A stretch of 64,000 bases of DNA from Marinococcus halotolerans DSM 16375 (GTDB taxonomy: Bacteria; Bacillota; Bacilli; Bacillales; Marinococcaceae): positions 169,188 through 233,187 of the forward strand of contig NZ_ATVM01000003.1 in assembly GCF_000420725.1 (NCBI RefSeq), read 5' to 3'. Below are positions 37,428 to 46,890 of this stretch, piece by piece (the stretch's first letter is position 1; every line of letters begins with the position of its first letter). The translations under genes were made by a program, and so were the position numbers. The notes beneath the pieces are model-generated. The model saw only the letters and a program-made list of their open reading frames with translations, had not been told where the DNA came from and ran no database searches.

Positions 37428-39815
37428 ATGGCAAAAACGGCGAAGCGCAAGAAAAAACGATCCTCGTCGAACAGAAACAGGCAGCCGGCATTTTCATGGC
37501 TGGCGCTTGCGGCTGCGCTGCTTGCCCTTATATCGCTAGGCGGCTGGGGGTGGGCCGGGCAGCTGCTTCGCTCCGGGTCCCAGTGGCTCACCGGGGACCT
37601 CTGGTGGATGTTAAACTTACTTATACTTGCTTTTTCCATTGTCTGGATGATCAACCGGAACTTCGTGAAGCAGTTTCCGCTGCGGTGGACAGGGGGCGCC
37701 CTTCTTTTCCTAGGAGTGCTTCTCTTTACAGAGGTGCGTTGGGCTTCGGGCATGAACGATCCGGCGATTTCTGTTTTTATGGAAACGTTCGGCCGTGACG
37801 GCTGGCTCGACCGCTCTGGAGCAGCCTCTATCGGAGGCGGGGCGATCGGTGCTCTCGTCTACGATGCTGTTCATTTTCTGATCGGGACAGCCGGGGCGTA
37901 TATTGTGTCCGTGCTTCTCATGGTGGCAGGGCTGTTTTTACTTATGCAGTGGTCTTTTCAACATACAATGCAGACAGGCGGGGCATGGGTGGCCCGTACC
38001 TCCAGACAGGGAGCAGCGCAGGCGGTCGAAAAAGGAAAGCAGCGCCGGGCGGAGCGCAAAAAGCAAAAAGAAGCCCGGGAAAAAGAAGCACCTGCCAAGG
38101 CCGCACCAAAGCAAAAGCAGAAGGAAACGCCGGAGGTCCCTGCGGAAAAAGTGAAGGAAGGCGCAGAAAAGCCGAAAATATTTTCGTTTACCGAGCAGGC
38201 GTACCAGGAGCCGCCGGCAGCGAAAGAAACGCCAAAACCGGAGGAGTCCGCCCGCAAAAAAGAAGCATCTGCACCGGAAGCAGTGGAGGCTCCGGCCGAA
38301 GCGGGGCCTGACGTGGACCGCTCGGATATGCTGAGCGTGACCGAAGGGGAGACGGAGAACAAAAATTACCAGCTGCCGGCGCTTACGATGCTGTCGGCAC
38401 CGAAAAATCAGAACCAGCAGCAGGAGCGGTCGCAGATTTCGGCCAACGCCAAAAAGCTTGAAGAAACGCTGCAGAGCTTCGGAGTGAAAGCGAACGTCTC
38501 CGAGGTGCATTTAGGGCCGGCGGTAACCAAATACGAAATCCAGCCGGCCGTCGGGGTGAAGGTCAGCAAAATTGTGAACCTCTCCGATGATATCGCGCTC
38601 GCGCTCGCGGCCCGGGACATCCGGATTGAAGCGCCGATCCCGGGCAAATCCGCCGTCGGCATTGAAGTGCCGAACCAGGAGGTGGCGATGGTGACGCTCC
38701 GGGAGGTGCTTGAGTCGCTCGATAAAAAAGACGAACACGTGCTGAATGTCGCGCTCGGCCGGGACATTTCCGGCGAACCGATTCTTGCCTCCCTGCATAA
38801 AATGCCGCACCTGCTTGTCGCCGGGGCGACGGGAAGCGGAAAAAGTGTCTGCATCAACGGCATTATTACAAGCATTCTAATGCGCGCACGTCCGCATGAG
38901 GTAAAGCTTTTGATGATTGACCCGAAAATGGTGGAGCTGAACGTATACAACGGCGTGCCCCACCTGATGGCACCGGTCGTCACCGAACCGAAGAAGGCGG
39001 CTCAGGCGCTGAAAAAAGTGGTGGCCGAAATGGAGCGCCGCTACGATCTGTTTTCGCATACCGGCACGAGAAACCTGGAAGGCTACAACGAATGGGTCCG
39101 GAAGCAGAACGATAAAGGCGGGGCCAAGCAGCCCGAACTTCCGTACATCGTCGTCATCGTCGACGAGCTCGCCGACCTGATGATGGTCGCCTCGAGCGAG
39201 GTGGAGGACGCGATTACGCGTCTCGCCCAGATGGCACGCGCGGCCGGCATTCATATGATCATCGCAACCCAGCGCCCGTCCGTGGACGTGATCACCGGGG
39301 TCATTAAAGCAAATATTCCGTCCCGGATTGCGTTTGGCGTATCGAGCCAGACGGACTCCCGGACGATTCTTGACAGCGGCGGAGCGGAAAAGCTGGTCGG
39401 TAAAGGCGATATGCTGTTTTCCCCGATCGGCTCCAACAAGTCCACCCGTGTCCAGGGGGCGTTTGTGTCCGACCATGAAGTGGAACAGGTGGTCGAGGCC
39501 GTCGTTGCCCAGCAGAAAGCCAAGTATCAGGAGGAAATGATTCCCGACGAGCAGCCGGCGCAGGCCGAACGGCCGAGCGACGAGCTGTTTGACGAAGCAG
39601 TGGATATGATTTTGCAGATGCAGAGCGCATCGGTATCGATGCTGCAGCGCCGGTTTCGCATCGGCTACACGCGGGCAGCCCGCCTGATCGATGAAATGGA
39701 GGACCGCGGCATTGTCGGGCCCTATGGCGGCAGCAAGCCGCGCGAAGTGCTCGGTGATACCCGCGGAGGAAACAGCGAACCGGTCGAAGAAAAGGAAGAT
39801 ACGCACCATAGTTGA
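37428..39815 (+). CDS. spoIIIE: FtsK/SpoIIIE family DNA translocase
   Basis: This is a membrane-anchored ATPase that pumps double-stranded DNA through the division septum. From ATG 37428 (AAAGGAG site) it has 795 residues. Four hydrophobic segments lie in the first 180 residues, followed by a charged Lys/Glu/Pro linker (about 195-320). The motor has Walker A GATGSGKS near 465 and the [11 protein letters not shown]alker B segment. The C-terminal gamma winged helix (about 725-785) reads KOPS/SRS-type sequences. The locus is that of spoIIIE in B. subtilis; whether it serves sporulation or only vegetative segregation cannot be told. tepA and ylzJ, normally just upstream, are absent. Confidence 0.93.
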   Translation: MAKTAKRKKKRSSSNRNRQPAFSWLALAAALLALISLGGWGWAGQLLRSGSQWLTGDLWWMLNLLILAFSIVWMINRNFVKQFPLRWTGGALLFLGVLLFTEVRWASGMNDPAISVFMETFGRDGWLDRSGAASIGGGAIGALVYDAVHFLIGTAGAYIVSVLLMVAGLFLLMQWSFQHTMQTGGAWVARTSRQGAAQAVEKGKQRRAERKKQKEAREKEAPAKAAPKQKQKETPEVPAEKVKEGAEKPKIFSFTEQAYQEPPAAKETPKPEESARKKEASAPEAVEAPAEAGPDVDRSDMLSVTEGETENKNYQLPALTMLSAPKNQNQQQERSQISANAKKLEETLQSFGVKANVSEVHLGPAVTKYEIQPAVGVKVSKIVNLSDDIALALAARDIRIEAPIPGKSAVGIEVPNQEVAMVTLREVLESLDKKDEHVLNVALGRDISGEPILASLHKMPHLLVAGATGSGKSVCINGIITSILMRARPHEVKLLMIDPKMVELNVYNGVPHLMAPVVTEPKKAAQALKKVVAEMERRYDLFSHTGTRNLEGYNEWVRKQNDKGGAKQPELPYIVVIVDELADLMMVASSEVEDAITRLAQMARAAGIHMIIATQRPSVDVITGVIKANIPSRIAFGVSSQTDSRTILDSGGAEKLVGKGDMLFSPIGSNKSTRVQGAFVSDHEVEQVVEAVVAQQKAKYQEEMIPDEQPAQAERPSDELFDEAVDMILQMQSASVSMLQRRFRIGYTRAARLIDEMEDRGIVGPYGGSKPREVLGDTRGGNSEPVEEKEDTHHS

Positions 39816-39826
39816 GGAGGATTTTG

Positions 39827-41101
39827 ATGCAGCCAGTGACAACGAACACGAATATTCCGGTGCATTTATTTCAAACGAAGCAGTTTAAAACAACGGCTGT
39901 CATTATGCAGTGCCGCGCGCCGCTGTCCGAACATACCGCCGCGGGTCGGGCGCTGTTGGCCAGAGTGCTGAAAAAAGGGAGCCTGCGCTATCCGTCGCAG
40001 TCCCATATAAAAGAAAAGCTCGACGACCTGTACGGTGCGTCGTTCAGCGTAGACGTCGGCAAGCGCGGCAATTACCATGTGATGAGCTTTCGCATGGAAT
40101 TTGTAAACGAACAGTTTCTGCCGGCCCAGGAGGACCTGTTTGCCGAAGCGACCGTCTTTCTAGCGGAAATGGTGCACGCGCCGCTTGCAGAGAACCGCGT
40201 GTTTAACCCGAAAATTGTCGAAGAGGAAAAGCGGACGCTGCTGCAGAAAATCAATACGATTTACGACGAGAAGGACCGCTACGCCAACATGCGTCTCGTG
40301 CAGGAAATGTGCAGCGCCGAAGCGTATTCGGTGCACCCGCTCGGTGATGCCCACCAGATGGAGGCGCTTGACGAGCAGAAGCTCTACGACGTGTACGAGC
40401 AGTTTCTGGCGGAAGACGCGATTGACGTCTACGTGGTCGGCGATGTGCAGTCGTACGACGTGGAGCCGGTCACAGGCCCGTTTCCGGAACGAAGCCCCCT
40501 GCCGCCGGTCGAGGACGGGGCAGAACGCCCGCCGCGTGTACGCTACGTGGAGGAGTCCGATGACATCCACCAGGGCAAGCTACAGCTTGGCTACCGGACG
40601 ACGATTACGCAGGATGATCCGCAGTTTGCCGCGATGCAGGTAACGAACGGCCTGTTCGGAGGCTTTCCGCATTCGAAGCTGTTTCAGGAAGTTCGTGAAA
40701 AACGGAGCCTCGCGTATTACGCCGCTTCCCGCTACGAAAGTCAGAAGGGGCTGGTCATGGTGATGACCGGCATTGAAAAAGAGCAGTATGAGCAGGTGAA
40801 AGAAGTGATCGGCGAACAGCTGCAGGCGCTGCAGCAGGAGCCCGTCTCCGACGAACTGCTGGCCCAGACGAAGGGAATGCTCATCAACCAGATCCGTGAG
40901 ACCACCGACGCCCCGGGCGGGCTGGCAGCCCTGCATTTTCAGGGAAAAATGGCCGGCCGCGTCCGCCCGATTGAAACATGGATCGAAGAAATTGAGCAGG
41001 TGAGCGTGGACGACGTGCTTGCATGCGCAAATTCGATCGTACTTGATACCGTATTTTTCCTACACGGAAAGGAGGATAAAGATGCAGAAGCAACAGTATG
41101 A
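39827..41101 (+). CDS. ymfF: M16-like peptidase homologue without zinc motif (YmfF)
   Basis: The product has 424 residues of the M16 peptidase fold from ATG 39827 (GAGGAGG site). The zinc motif HxxEH is not present at the expected place; the region reads SEHTAAGRALLARVL. It is therefore likely a non-catalytic partner of the next gene, which has the full motif. Such active/inactive M16 pairs are known. The 3' end overlaps ymfH by 20 nt. Confidence 0.88.
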   Translation: MQPVTTNTNIPVHLFQTKQFKTTAVIMQCRAPLSEHTAAGRALLARVLKKGSLRYPSQSHIKEKLDDLYGASFSVDVGKRGNYHVMSFRMEFVNEQFLPAQEDLFAEATVFLAEMVHAPLAENRVFNPKIVEEEKRTLLQKINTIYDEKDRYANMRLVQEMCSAEAYSVHPLGDAHQMEALDEQKLYDVYEQFLAEDAIDVYVVGDVQSYDVEPVTGPFPERSPLPPVEDGAERPPRVRYVEESDDIHQGKLQLGYRTTITQDDPQFAAMQVTNGLFGGFPHSKLFQEVREKRSLAYYAASRYESQKGLVMVMTGIEKEQYEQVKEVIGEQLQALQQEPVSDELLAQTKGMLINQIRETTDAPGGLAALHFQGKMAGRVRPIETWIEEIEQVSVDDVLACANSIVLDTVFFLHGKEDKDAEATV

Positions 41102-42377
41102 TCAGCTGCAGGAAACCGTCTATTCGGAGGTGATGCCAAACGGCCTCCGGGTGTACGTGCTTCCAAAGCAGGGGTTCAGTAAAACATTTGCCACCTTTAC
41201 GACCGACTACGGCTCCATCGATAATGCCTTCGTTCCGATCGGCCAGCAGCAGAGCGTGGAGGTGCCGGACGGCATCGCTCATTTTCTGGAGCACAAAATG
41301 TTTGAGGACGAAGAGGGGGACGTATTCGATACGTTCGGCAAACAGGGCGCTTCGGCCAATGCGTTCACGTCCTTTACGCGTACGGCGTATTTGTTTTCAA
41401 GCACCGATGACACCGCGGTGAATCTGCATACGCTGCTCGACTTTGTGCAGCACCCGTATTTCACCGAGGAAAGCGTGGAAAAGGAAAAGGGCATTATCGG
41501 CCAGGAAATCAGCATGTATGACGATGATGCGGACTGGCGGCTGTTCTTCCAGCTGCTCGGCAACCTGTATCACCGCCATCCGGCCCGGATTGACATTGCC
41601 GGCACCGCCGAGTCCATTAACCGGATCACCAAGGATGATCTGTACACGTGCTATCATACGTTTTATCACCCGTCCAATATGATTTTGTACGTAGCCGGAG
41701 CTGTGGAGCCGCAGGAGATTTTTGAGCTCGTGCGCAGCAACCAGGCGGAAAAGGAATTTACGCCGATGGACCACGTCGAGCGTATTGAAGTGGAGGAGCC
41801 GGCGACGGCACTTCATTCCAAGGCGGTCGAAAGGATGAGCATACGCCTGCCGAAGGTGCTTCTCGGCTACAAGCTGTCGCTGCACAGTGAAACGGACAAT
41901 CTGCTGTATCAGGAAGCCCGGCTCGAGCTGCTGCTTGAAACCCTGTTCGGGGAAGGCTCGGAGGCGTATGAGACGCTGTACTCCGAAGGACTGATCGACG
42001 ACAGCTTCTCGAGCGAGGCAATGATTGAGCGTTCGTTTTCACTCGCGGCGTTTGGCGGCAACACACCGAAGCCGGAGGAAACCGAGGCCCGAATTCTTGA
42101 GATTATCGAGCACGCCCAGACCGAAGGCATGGACGAACGGCGCTTTGAGCGGATGCGCAAAAAGCTGCTCGGCCAGCTCGTTAAACAGCTGAATTCCACC
42201 GAATTTCTCGCCACTGAAGGCACACGCTACGCGTTTCACGGCGCATCGGTCATGGACGCGGTGGAGATTATGCAGCAGGTGACGTTTGACGATATTTCCA
42301 GGCTGCTGCAGAGTGAATTCCGCATCGACAACCGAACGACATCGATTATCGACCAGAAGGCTGAAGCAGATGCCTGA
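41082..42377 (+). CDS. ymfH: M16 family zinc protease (YmfH)
   Basis: The product has 431 residues from ATG 41082 (AAAGGAGG site inside ymfF). The zinc motif is IAHFLEHKMFE near residue 68, and the third ligand Glu is in KGIIGQEISMY. It is followed by the M16 C-terminal domain. It likely forms a heterodimer with YmfF. The 3' end overlaps the ymfI start by 8 nt. Confidence 0.92.
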   Translation: MQKQQYDQLQETVYSEVMPNGLRVYVLPKQGFSKTFATFTTDYGSIDNAFVPIGQQQSVEVPDGIAHFLEHKMFEDEEGDVFDTFGKQGASANAFTSFTRTAYLFSSTDDTAVNLHTLLDFVQHPYFTEESVEKEKGIIGQEISMYDDDADWRLFFQLLGNLYHRHPARIDIAGTAESINRITKDDLYTCYHTFYHPSNMILYVAGAVEPQEIFELVRSNQAEKEFTPMDHVERIEVEEPATALHSKAVERMSIRLPKVLLGYKLSLHSETDNLLYQEARLELLLETLFGEGSEAYETLYSEGLIDDSFSSEAMIERSFSLAAFGGNTPKPEETEARILEIIEHAQTEGMDERRFERMRKKLLGQLVKQLNSTEFLATEGTRYAFHGASVMDAVEIMQQVTFDDISRLLQSEFRIDNRTTSIIDQKAEADA

Positions 42378-43095
42378 CTGGACGCTGGTGACCGGAGCAA
42401 GCGGAGCGATTGGATCAGCAGCAGCCGAACGGCTTGCTGCCTCCGGCCGCCCGCTTCTGCTTCATTACTACAGGGAAAATGAAAAAGCGGAACAGACCGC
42501 AGAGCGCTGCCGCCAGAACGGGCAACAGGTAGAAACAGTCTACGGCGATCTTGCCACCGAGGCAGGCCAGGAGGCGTTTACCGCCCGGCTGCCTAAAAAT
42601 ATTGATACCTATATTCATGCTGCAGGCATGGAGGAATACATACTGTTTCAGGAAACCACCTACGCGCACCGAAATGCCATTATTCAGACAAATGCGATGA
42701 GTGCGCTTGCCATCAGCCGCGCGCTCCTGCCGGACATGCTGGCCGCCCGGAGCGGGACAATCGTTTTGGTAAGCTCCGTCTGGGCCCGGGAGGGGGCGAC
42801 GATGGAAACCACCTATGCAGCGGCCAAAGGGATGATGGAATCCTTCACCCGGTCGCTTGCCAAAGAAACCGGCCCGTCCGGCGTGCGTGTGAATGCCGTG
42901 GCCCCGGGGGCGGTCGCCTCTCCGATGCTTGACCATTTGTCGGAGGAGGAACGGCAGGACGTCGCCGGGCGCGTATCGCTCGGGCGAATCGGTACGCCGG
43001 AGGAAGTGGCCGGCGCGGTCGCATTTTTATGCTCGCTGGACGGCGCTTACGTGCACGGGGAAGTGCTCCGCGTTGACGGTTTATTTCCGTCCTGA
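42370..43095 (+). CDS. ymfI: Short-chain dehydrogenase/reductase (YmfI)
   Basis: The product has 241 residues of the classical SDR fold from ATG 42370. It has the NAD(P) motif VTGASGAIGSAAAERL, a Ser in VLVSSVWAREGA, the catalytic TYAAAKG at about 147-153 and a C-terminal LRVDGLF similar to FabG-type enzymes. The substrate is unknown. It is translationally linked to ymfH. Confidence 0.9.
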   Translation: MPDWTLVTGASGAIGSAAAERLAASGRPLLLHYYRENEKAEQTAERCRQNGQQVETVYGDLATEAGQEAFTARLPKNIDTYIHAAGMEEYILFQETTYAHRNAIIQTNAMSALAISRALLPDMLAARSGTIVLVSSVWAREGATMETTYAAAKGMMESFTRSLAKETGPSGVRVNAVAPGAVASPMLDHLSEEERQDVAGRVSLGRIGTPEEVAGAVAFLCSLDGAYVHGEVLRVDGLFPS

Positions 43096-43172
43096 AACCC
43101 CCGGCATTTCCTGTTCAAATGGGAAAAAATGACGTACAATAAAAGAAGTAGAGACAAAGAGGGGGACGCCTG

Positions 43173-43946
43173 ATGGCTGGCAACGAATGGTACGTGGAAT
43201 ATGAAATTCATCAAAACCGCCCCGGCCTGCTCGGGGACATTTCTTCGCTGCTCGGCATGCTTGCAATCAATATCGTGACCATCAACGGGGTGGAGGGCAA
43301 CCGCCGGGGGCTGCTTCTGCGCTGCGACAGCTTTGACCGCATCCAGCGGCTGCGCGCCATCCTTGATACGATACAGATCATTTCTGTGCGGAAGGTCAAA
43401 CAGCCGGGTCTACGCGAACGGCTCGCTGTCCGCCACGGCCGCTACATTGAACGCGACGCTGATGACCGGAAAACGTTCCGGTTCGTGCGTCCGGATCTCG
43501 GGCTTCTGGTCGACTTTATGGCCGAGCTGTTCAAAAAGGACCGGCATTATCTCGTTGGTATCCGGGGGATGCCGCGGGTTGGAAAGACTGAATCCCTGGT
43601 GGCCGCAAGTGTATGTGCCAATAAGCGCTGGACGTTTGTATCATCGACGCTTCTGCGCCAGACGATGCGCACCCAGCTCGGCGACGATGAACGGACGAAC
43701 AGCCATGTGTTCATTATCGACGGTATTGTCACGACAATGCGCGCGGCCCGGAAGCATCGCGACCTGGTGGAGGAAATCATGCGGCTGCCTGCGGTCAAAG
43801 TTGTGGAGCATCCGGATATTTTCATCCGCGAAACGTCGTATACGGCGGAAGATTTTGACTGCATGATTGAGCTCAGAAATGATGAAAGCCAGGTGATCTC
43901 GTACGATACGGTGGATTCCGGATTTTCATCCTTTGATATTAGTTAA
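43173..43946 (+). CDS. ymfK: YmfK-like protein, ACT-like region plus P-loop (DUF3388)
   Basis: The product has 257 residues. The N-terminal 75 residues resemble an ACT-type small-molecule domain (NRPGLLGDISSLLGMLAINI). From about residue 120 there is a nucleotide-binding-like region with GIRGMPRVGKTES, close to a Walker A motif, followed by an acidic VFIIDGIV segment that could serve as Walker B. This matches the DUF3388/YmfK family, of unknown function. ymfJ, present upstream in B. subtilis, is absent. GAGGGGGAC precedes the ATG. Confidence 0.82.
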   Translation: MAGNEWYVEYEIHQNRPGLLGDISSLLGMLAINIVTINGVEGNRRGLLLRCDSFDRIQRLRAILDTIQIISVRKVKQPGLRERLAVRHGRYIERDADDRKTFRFVRPDLGLLVDFMAELFKKDRHYLVGIRGMPRVGKTESLVAASVCANKRWTFVSSTLLRQTMRTQLGDDERTNSHVFIIDGIVTTMRAARKHRDLVEEIMRLPAVKVVEHPDIFIRETSYTAEDFDCMIELRNDESQVISYDTVDSGFSSFDIS

Positions 43947-43970
43947 CGTGAAAGAGGCAGGTGAGCCGTT

Positions 43971-44882
43971 ATGGCAGAGTTAGGACCGTACCTTCGCGGT
44001 GAACGCGAGCGCCAGGGAGCAAGCCTCGAGCTGATGCAGCAGCGCACGAAAATTCAACGAAGGTATTTGCAGGCAATTGAAAGCGGCGACTACGGGGCGC
44101 TGCCGGGGGCGTTTTACGCCCGGGCGTTTATCCGCAGCTACGCCGAAGCGCTCGGCCTGAACGCCGAAGACGTGTTCCGGCAGTACGGCCATGAGCTGCC
44201 AGCACCCAGGCAGCAGCCGGCAGAAATGCCGTCACGGGCGTCAAGGAAGCAGACGCGAAGCAGAAGCCAGCAGAAGCGGCCGCAGCAGAAACAGAAAAAA
44301 ACATCCTTCCTGCCCTTTATTATTGCGCTTATTTTTTTTCTTATCATTGGGGCAGGCATCTGGCTGTTGTTCCAAAATGTAAACAGCGATACACAGACCC
44401 AGCAGCAAAACGACGAAGGCACCGGTGTCCAGTTTGAATCCGGGTCTTTGGAGGAAGAAGAGGGAGAAACTGCAGAGGAGAGCGCAGAAAATTCCCAGGA
44501 AAATAACGGGGGCTCCGGCGGGGAAGAAAACGAAGGCGCTGCAGAAGAGGAGCCTGCGGACGCCGACGTACAGCTCGAGGAAACGTCCTCGGACGGGGAC
44601 AACGCATCCTATGATGTGATCGGGGCAGAAGCATTTGAGCTTACGATGAGCTTCAGCGGCAACTCCTATGTGGATATAACGGATGCGGACGGCGAGATGC
44701 TCGATATGTTTGCAAGCCAGTCCGACGGCGACGAGCTTGAAGAAACGTACGAAGCAGAAGAAATTACCGTCAACGTCGGCAACACGAACAACATGGAGCT
44801 GACCGTCAACGGGCGGGAATTTTCCTATCCTACAGATGGCACGCACCAGATTATTACATTTACAGCAGTGCCAGAAGAATAA
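43971..44882 (+). CDS. ymfM: RodZ-like membrane protein (YmfM)
   Basis: RodZ links the MreB cytoskeleton to the wall elongation machinery. The product has 303 residues. The N-terminal helix-turn-helix domain (about 1-75) contains SLELMQQRTKIQRRYLQAIE, a basic Gln/Arg/Lys stretch covers about 84-110, one membrane helix about 112-133, and an external domain follows. The external domain is strikingly acidic, with a single Arg and no Lys in about 170 residues, and ends in a DUF4115-like beta domain. GGCAGGTGAG precedes the ATG. Confidence 0.88.
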   Translation: MAELGPYLRGERERQGASLELMQQRTKIQRRYLQAIESGDYGALPGAFYARAFIRSYAEALGLNAEDVFRQYGHELPAPRQQPAEMPSRASRKQTRSRSQQKRPQQKQKKTSFLPFIIALIFFLIIGAGIWLLFQNVNSDTQTQQQNDEGTGVQFESGSLEEEEGETAEESAENSQENNGGSGGEENEGAAEEEPADADVQLEETSSDGDNASYDVIGAEAFELTMSFSGNSYVDITDADGEMLDMFASQSDGDELEETYEAEEITVNVGNTNNMELTVNGREFSYPTDGTHQIITFTAVPEE

Positions 44883-44886
44883 ACCC

Positions 44887-44928
44887 GGCCTTCGCTTCTG
44901 AATTTTTCAGGACGAAGGCTTTGCTTTA
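44887..44928 (+). terminator. Terminator after ymfM
   Basis: GCCTTCG (44888-44894) pairs with CGAAGGC (44913-44919), with an inner CTG/CAG pair, and is followed by TTTGCTTT. Confidence 0.7.
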
Positions 44929-44948
44929 CCATAAACAAATTATGCGTT

Positions 44949-44977
44949 TTGTTCCATAAGAAAAAAAGATATATGAT
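44949..44977 (+). promoter_or_regulatory. Sigma-A promoter for pgsA
   Basis: TTGTTC (44949-44954) and TATGAT (44972-44977) are separated by 17 nt; a second -10-like TACAAT overlaps immediately downstream. Confidence 0.55.
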
Positions 44978-45036
44978 ACAATATGAAAGACTGGAATGTG
45001 GACGGAATGGCACGATTTGCAAGTAGGAGGACGCAG

Positions 45037-45615
45037 ATGAACTTACCCAATAAAATTACAATTGCCCGTGTGTTGATGATTCCGCTATTCGTGATCGCCG
45101 TTCTGGTGCCTTTTCCGTTTGGCACCTGGCCGGTCGGAAACGCTGATCTACCGGTGCACCATTTCATCGGCGCGGTCATCTTTGCAATCGCGGCCGGATC
45201 CGACTGGCTCGACGGCTATATCGCAAGAAAGTACAACCTGGTGACCTCATTCGGCAAGTTTCTGGATCCGCTAGCAGACAAGCTTCTCGTTACGGCGGCG
45301 CTGCTTGTGCTGATTGACATTTCCATGCTCGCGTCCTGGATGGCAATCATTATTTTAAGCCGCGAATTTGCGGTCACCGGCGTCCGGCTGGTTGCTGCCG
45401 GGGAAGGAAACGTTATTGCGGCAAGCGGACTCGGGAAATGGAAAACCACATTCCAAATGGTTGCTATCGTGGTGCTCTTGCTTCATCACTTTCCATTTTC
45501 CTATGCCGGCTTTCCGGCAGGCGACGTCCTTATGTGGATCGCTGTTATTTTAACGATCATATCCGGCGTCGATTATTTCTGGAAAAACCGCGCCGTGATT
45601 ATGAAGACGATGTAA
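45037..45615 (+). CDS. pgsA: CDP-diacylglycerol-glycerol-3-phosphate 3-phosphatidyltransferase
   Basis: PgsA makes phosphatidylglycerol phosphate from the CDP-diacylglycerol supplied by CdsA. The product has 192 residues from ATG 45037 (TAGGAGG site), the usual length. The CDP-alcohol phosphatidyltransferase motif D-G-x2-A-R-x8-G-x3-D-x3-D is seen in SDWLDGYIARK followed by FGKFLDPLADK (about residues 50-78). Several membrane helices surround it. Confidence 0.96.
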   Translation: MNLPNKITIARVLMIPLFVIAVLVPFPFGTWPVGNADLPVHHFIGAVIFAIAAGSDWLDGYIARKYNLVTSFGKFLDPLADKLLVTAALLVLIDISMLASWMAIIILSREFAVTGVRLVAAGEGNVIAASGLGKWKTTFQMVAIVVLLLHHFPFSYAGFPAGDVLMWIAVILTIISGVDYFWKNRAVIMKTM

Positions 45616-45636
45616 GCTGTATCGGAGGAACGTGTA

Positions 45637-46890
45637 ATGAATGCAGAAATTATTGCAGTAGGAACAGAGCTTCTGTTGGGCCAGATTGCCAACACGAACG
45701 GCCAGTATTTATCGAAGGAATTAGCTTCCCTCGGGGTGAATGTCTTCCGCCATACGGTGGTGGGGGACAATGAATCCCGGATGCACGAAGCTGTCGGGGA
45801 AGCCTCCGAACGGGCGGATATCGTTATCCTGACCGGCGGCCTCGGGCCGACGCAGGACGATATCACAAAGGACGTGGTGGCTGATTTTACCGGCCGGAAG
45901 CTGCTCGTGCACGAAGCGTCAGCGCAAAAAATCAGGGACTACTATGACCGCACGGGCCGTTCGATGCCGGCGTCCAATATGCGCCAGGCGCACTACGCTG
46001 AAAACAGCACGGTGTTTGTTAACCAGAACGGCATGGCCTGCGGGATGGCGGTCGAAGAAGGCGGCACACATTACATTTTAATTCCGGGACCGCCCCGGGA
46101 GATGAAATCCATGTACAAGTATGACGTCGAGCCTTACGTGTCGGCGCTTGCCGGAAGCGGCAGGCTCGTTTCGTCCCGGGTGCTCCGTTTTTACGGCATC
46201 GGGGAATCCTCGCTTGAAGAGGAGCTGCAGGATTTAATCGAAGCCCAGACGAATCCGACCATCGCCCCTCTGGCCGGTGACGGCGAAGTCACGCTCCGGC
46301 TGACGGCGTCCGCCGCCACCGAGGATGAAGCGGTGCAGATGATTGCCGGCGTGGAGGAGCAGGTGCTCGGCCGTGTCGGGGAGCATTTTTACGGCTATGA
46401 TGACGATTCGGTCTTTAACCATACGGTGGAAGTGCTGAAAGAGCGCGCGCAGACGATCGCTTCGGCAGAAAGCCTGACCGGCGGCTGGTTCGCAAAGTCC
46501 GTTGTGGACATCCCGGGGGCGTCAAGCGTATTCCAGGGATCGGTCACGACGTATTCCAAAGCAGCCAAAGAGCGCATTCTCGGCATCGACCGAAAGCTTC
46601 TTGACCAGGAGGGGGCCGTGAGCGCTGCCTGCGCAGAAGCGATGGCTGAAAAGGTAAAAGAAAAATTCAGCACCGACGTTGGTATTTCGTTTACCGGTGT
46701 TGCCGGGCCGGACCGCGATGAGGGTAAAGAGCCCGGACTCGTCTGGATCGGAGTTTCCGGACCGAAGGGAACGATCTCAAAACAAATTCACATCGCCGGC
46801 ACCAGGGATCGTGTCCGCTTTATGGCTTTATATGAAGGGTGCCGATTGTTATGGAAAGAAAAGGTGGTAGAAAATGACAACATTCAATGA
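45637..46890 (+). CDS. cinA: CinA, competence/damage-inducible protein with NMN deamidase-like domain
   Basis: The product has 417 residues. The N-terminal MoaB-like domain has VGTELLLGQIANTNGQYLS and LTGGLGPTQDD; the C-terminal PncC-type domain (about 255-415) has SAESLTGGWFAKSVVDIPG and GVAGPDRDEGKEPG. In B. subtilis cinA is cotranscribed with recA; here a DEAD-box helicase gene starts 17 nt before its end, and recA has its own promoter. Confidence 0.95.
   Translation: MNAEIIAVGTELLLGQIANTNGQYLSKELASLGVNVFRHTVVGDNESRMHEAVGEASERADIVILTGGLGPTQDDITKDVVADFTGRKLLVHEASAQKIRDYYDRTGRSMPASNMRQAHYAENSTVFVNQNGMACGMAVEEGGTHYILIPGPPREMKSMYKYDVEPYVSALAGSGRLVSSRVLRFYGIGESSLEEELQDLIEAQTNPTIAPLAGDGEVTLRLTASAATEDEAVQMIAGVEEQVLGRVGEHFYGYDDDSVFNHTVEVLKERAQTIASAESLTGGWFAKSVVDIPGASSVFQGSVTTYSKAAKERILGIDRKLLDQEGAVSAACAEAMAEKVKEKFSTDVGISFTGVAGPDRDEGKEPGLVWIGVSGPKGTISKQIHIAGTRDRVRFMALYEGCRLLWKEKVVENDNIQ

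Noticed and set aside
43113..43141. Possible promoter TGTTCA-17-TACAAT before ymfK
   Set aside because: Only the -10 is good; the -35 matches three of six bases, so I did not list it.
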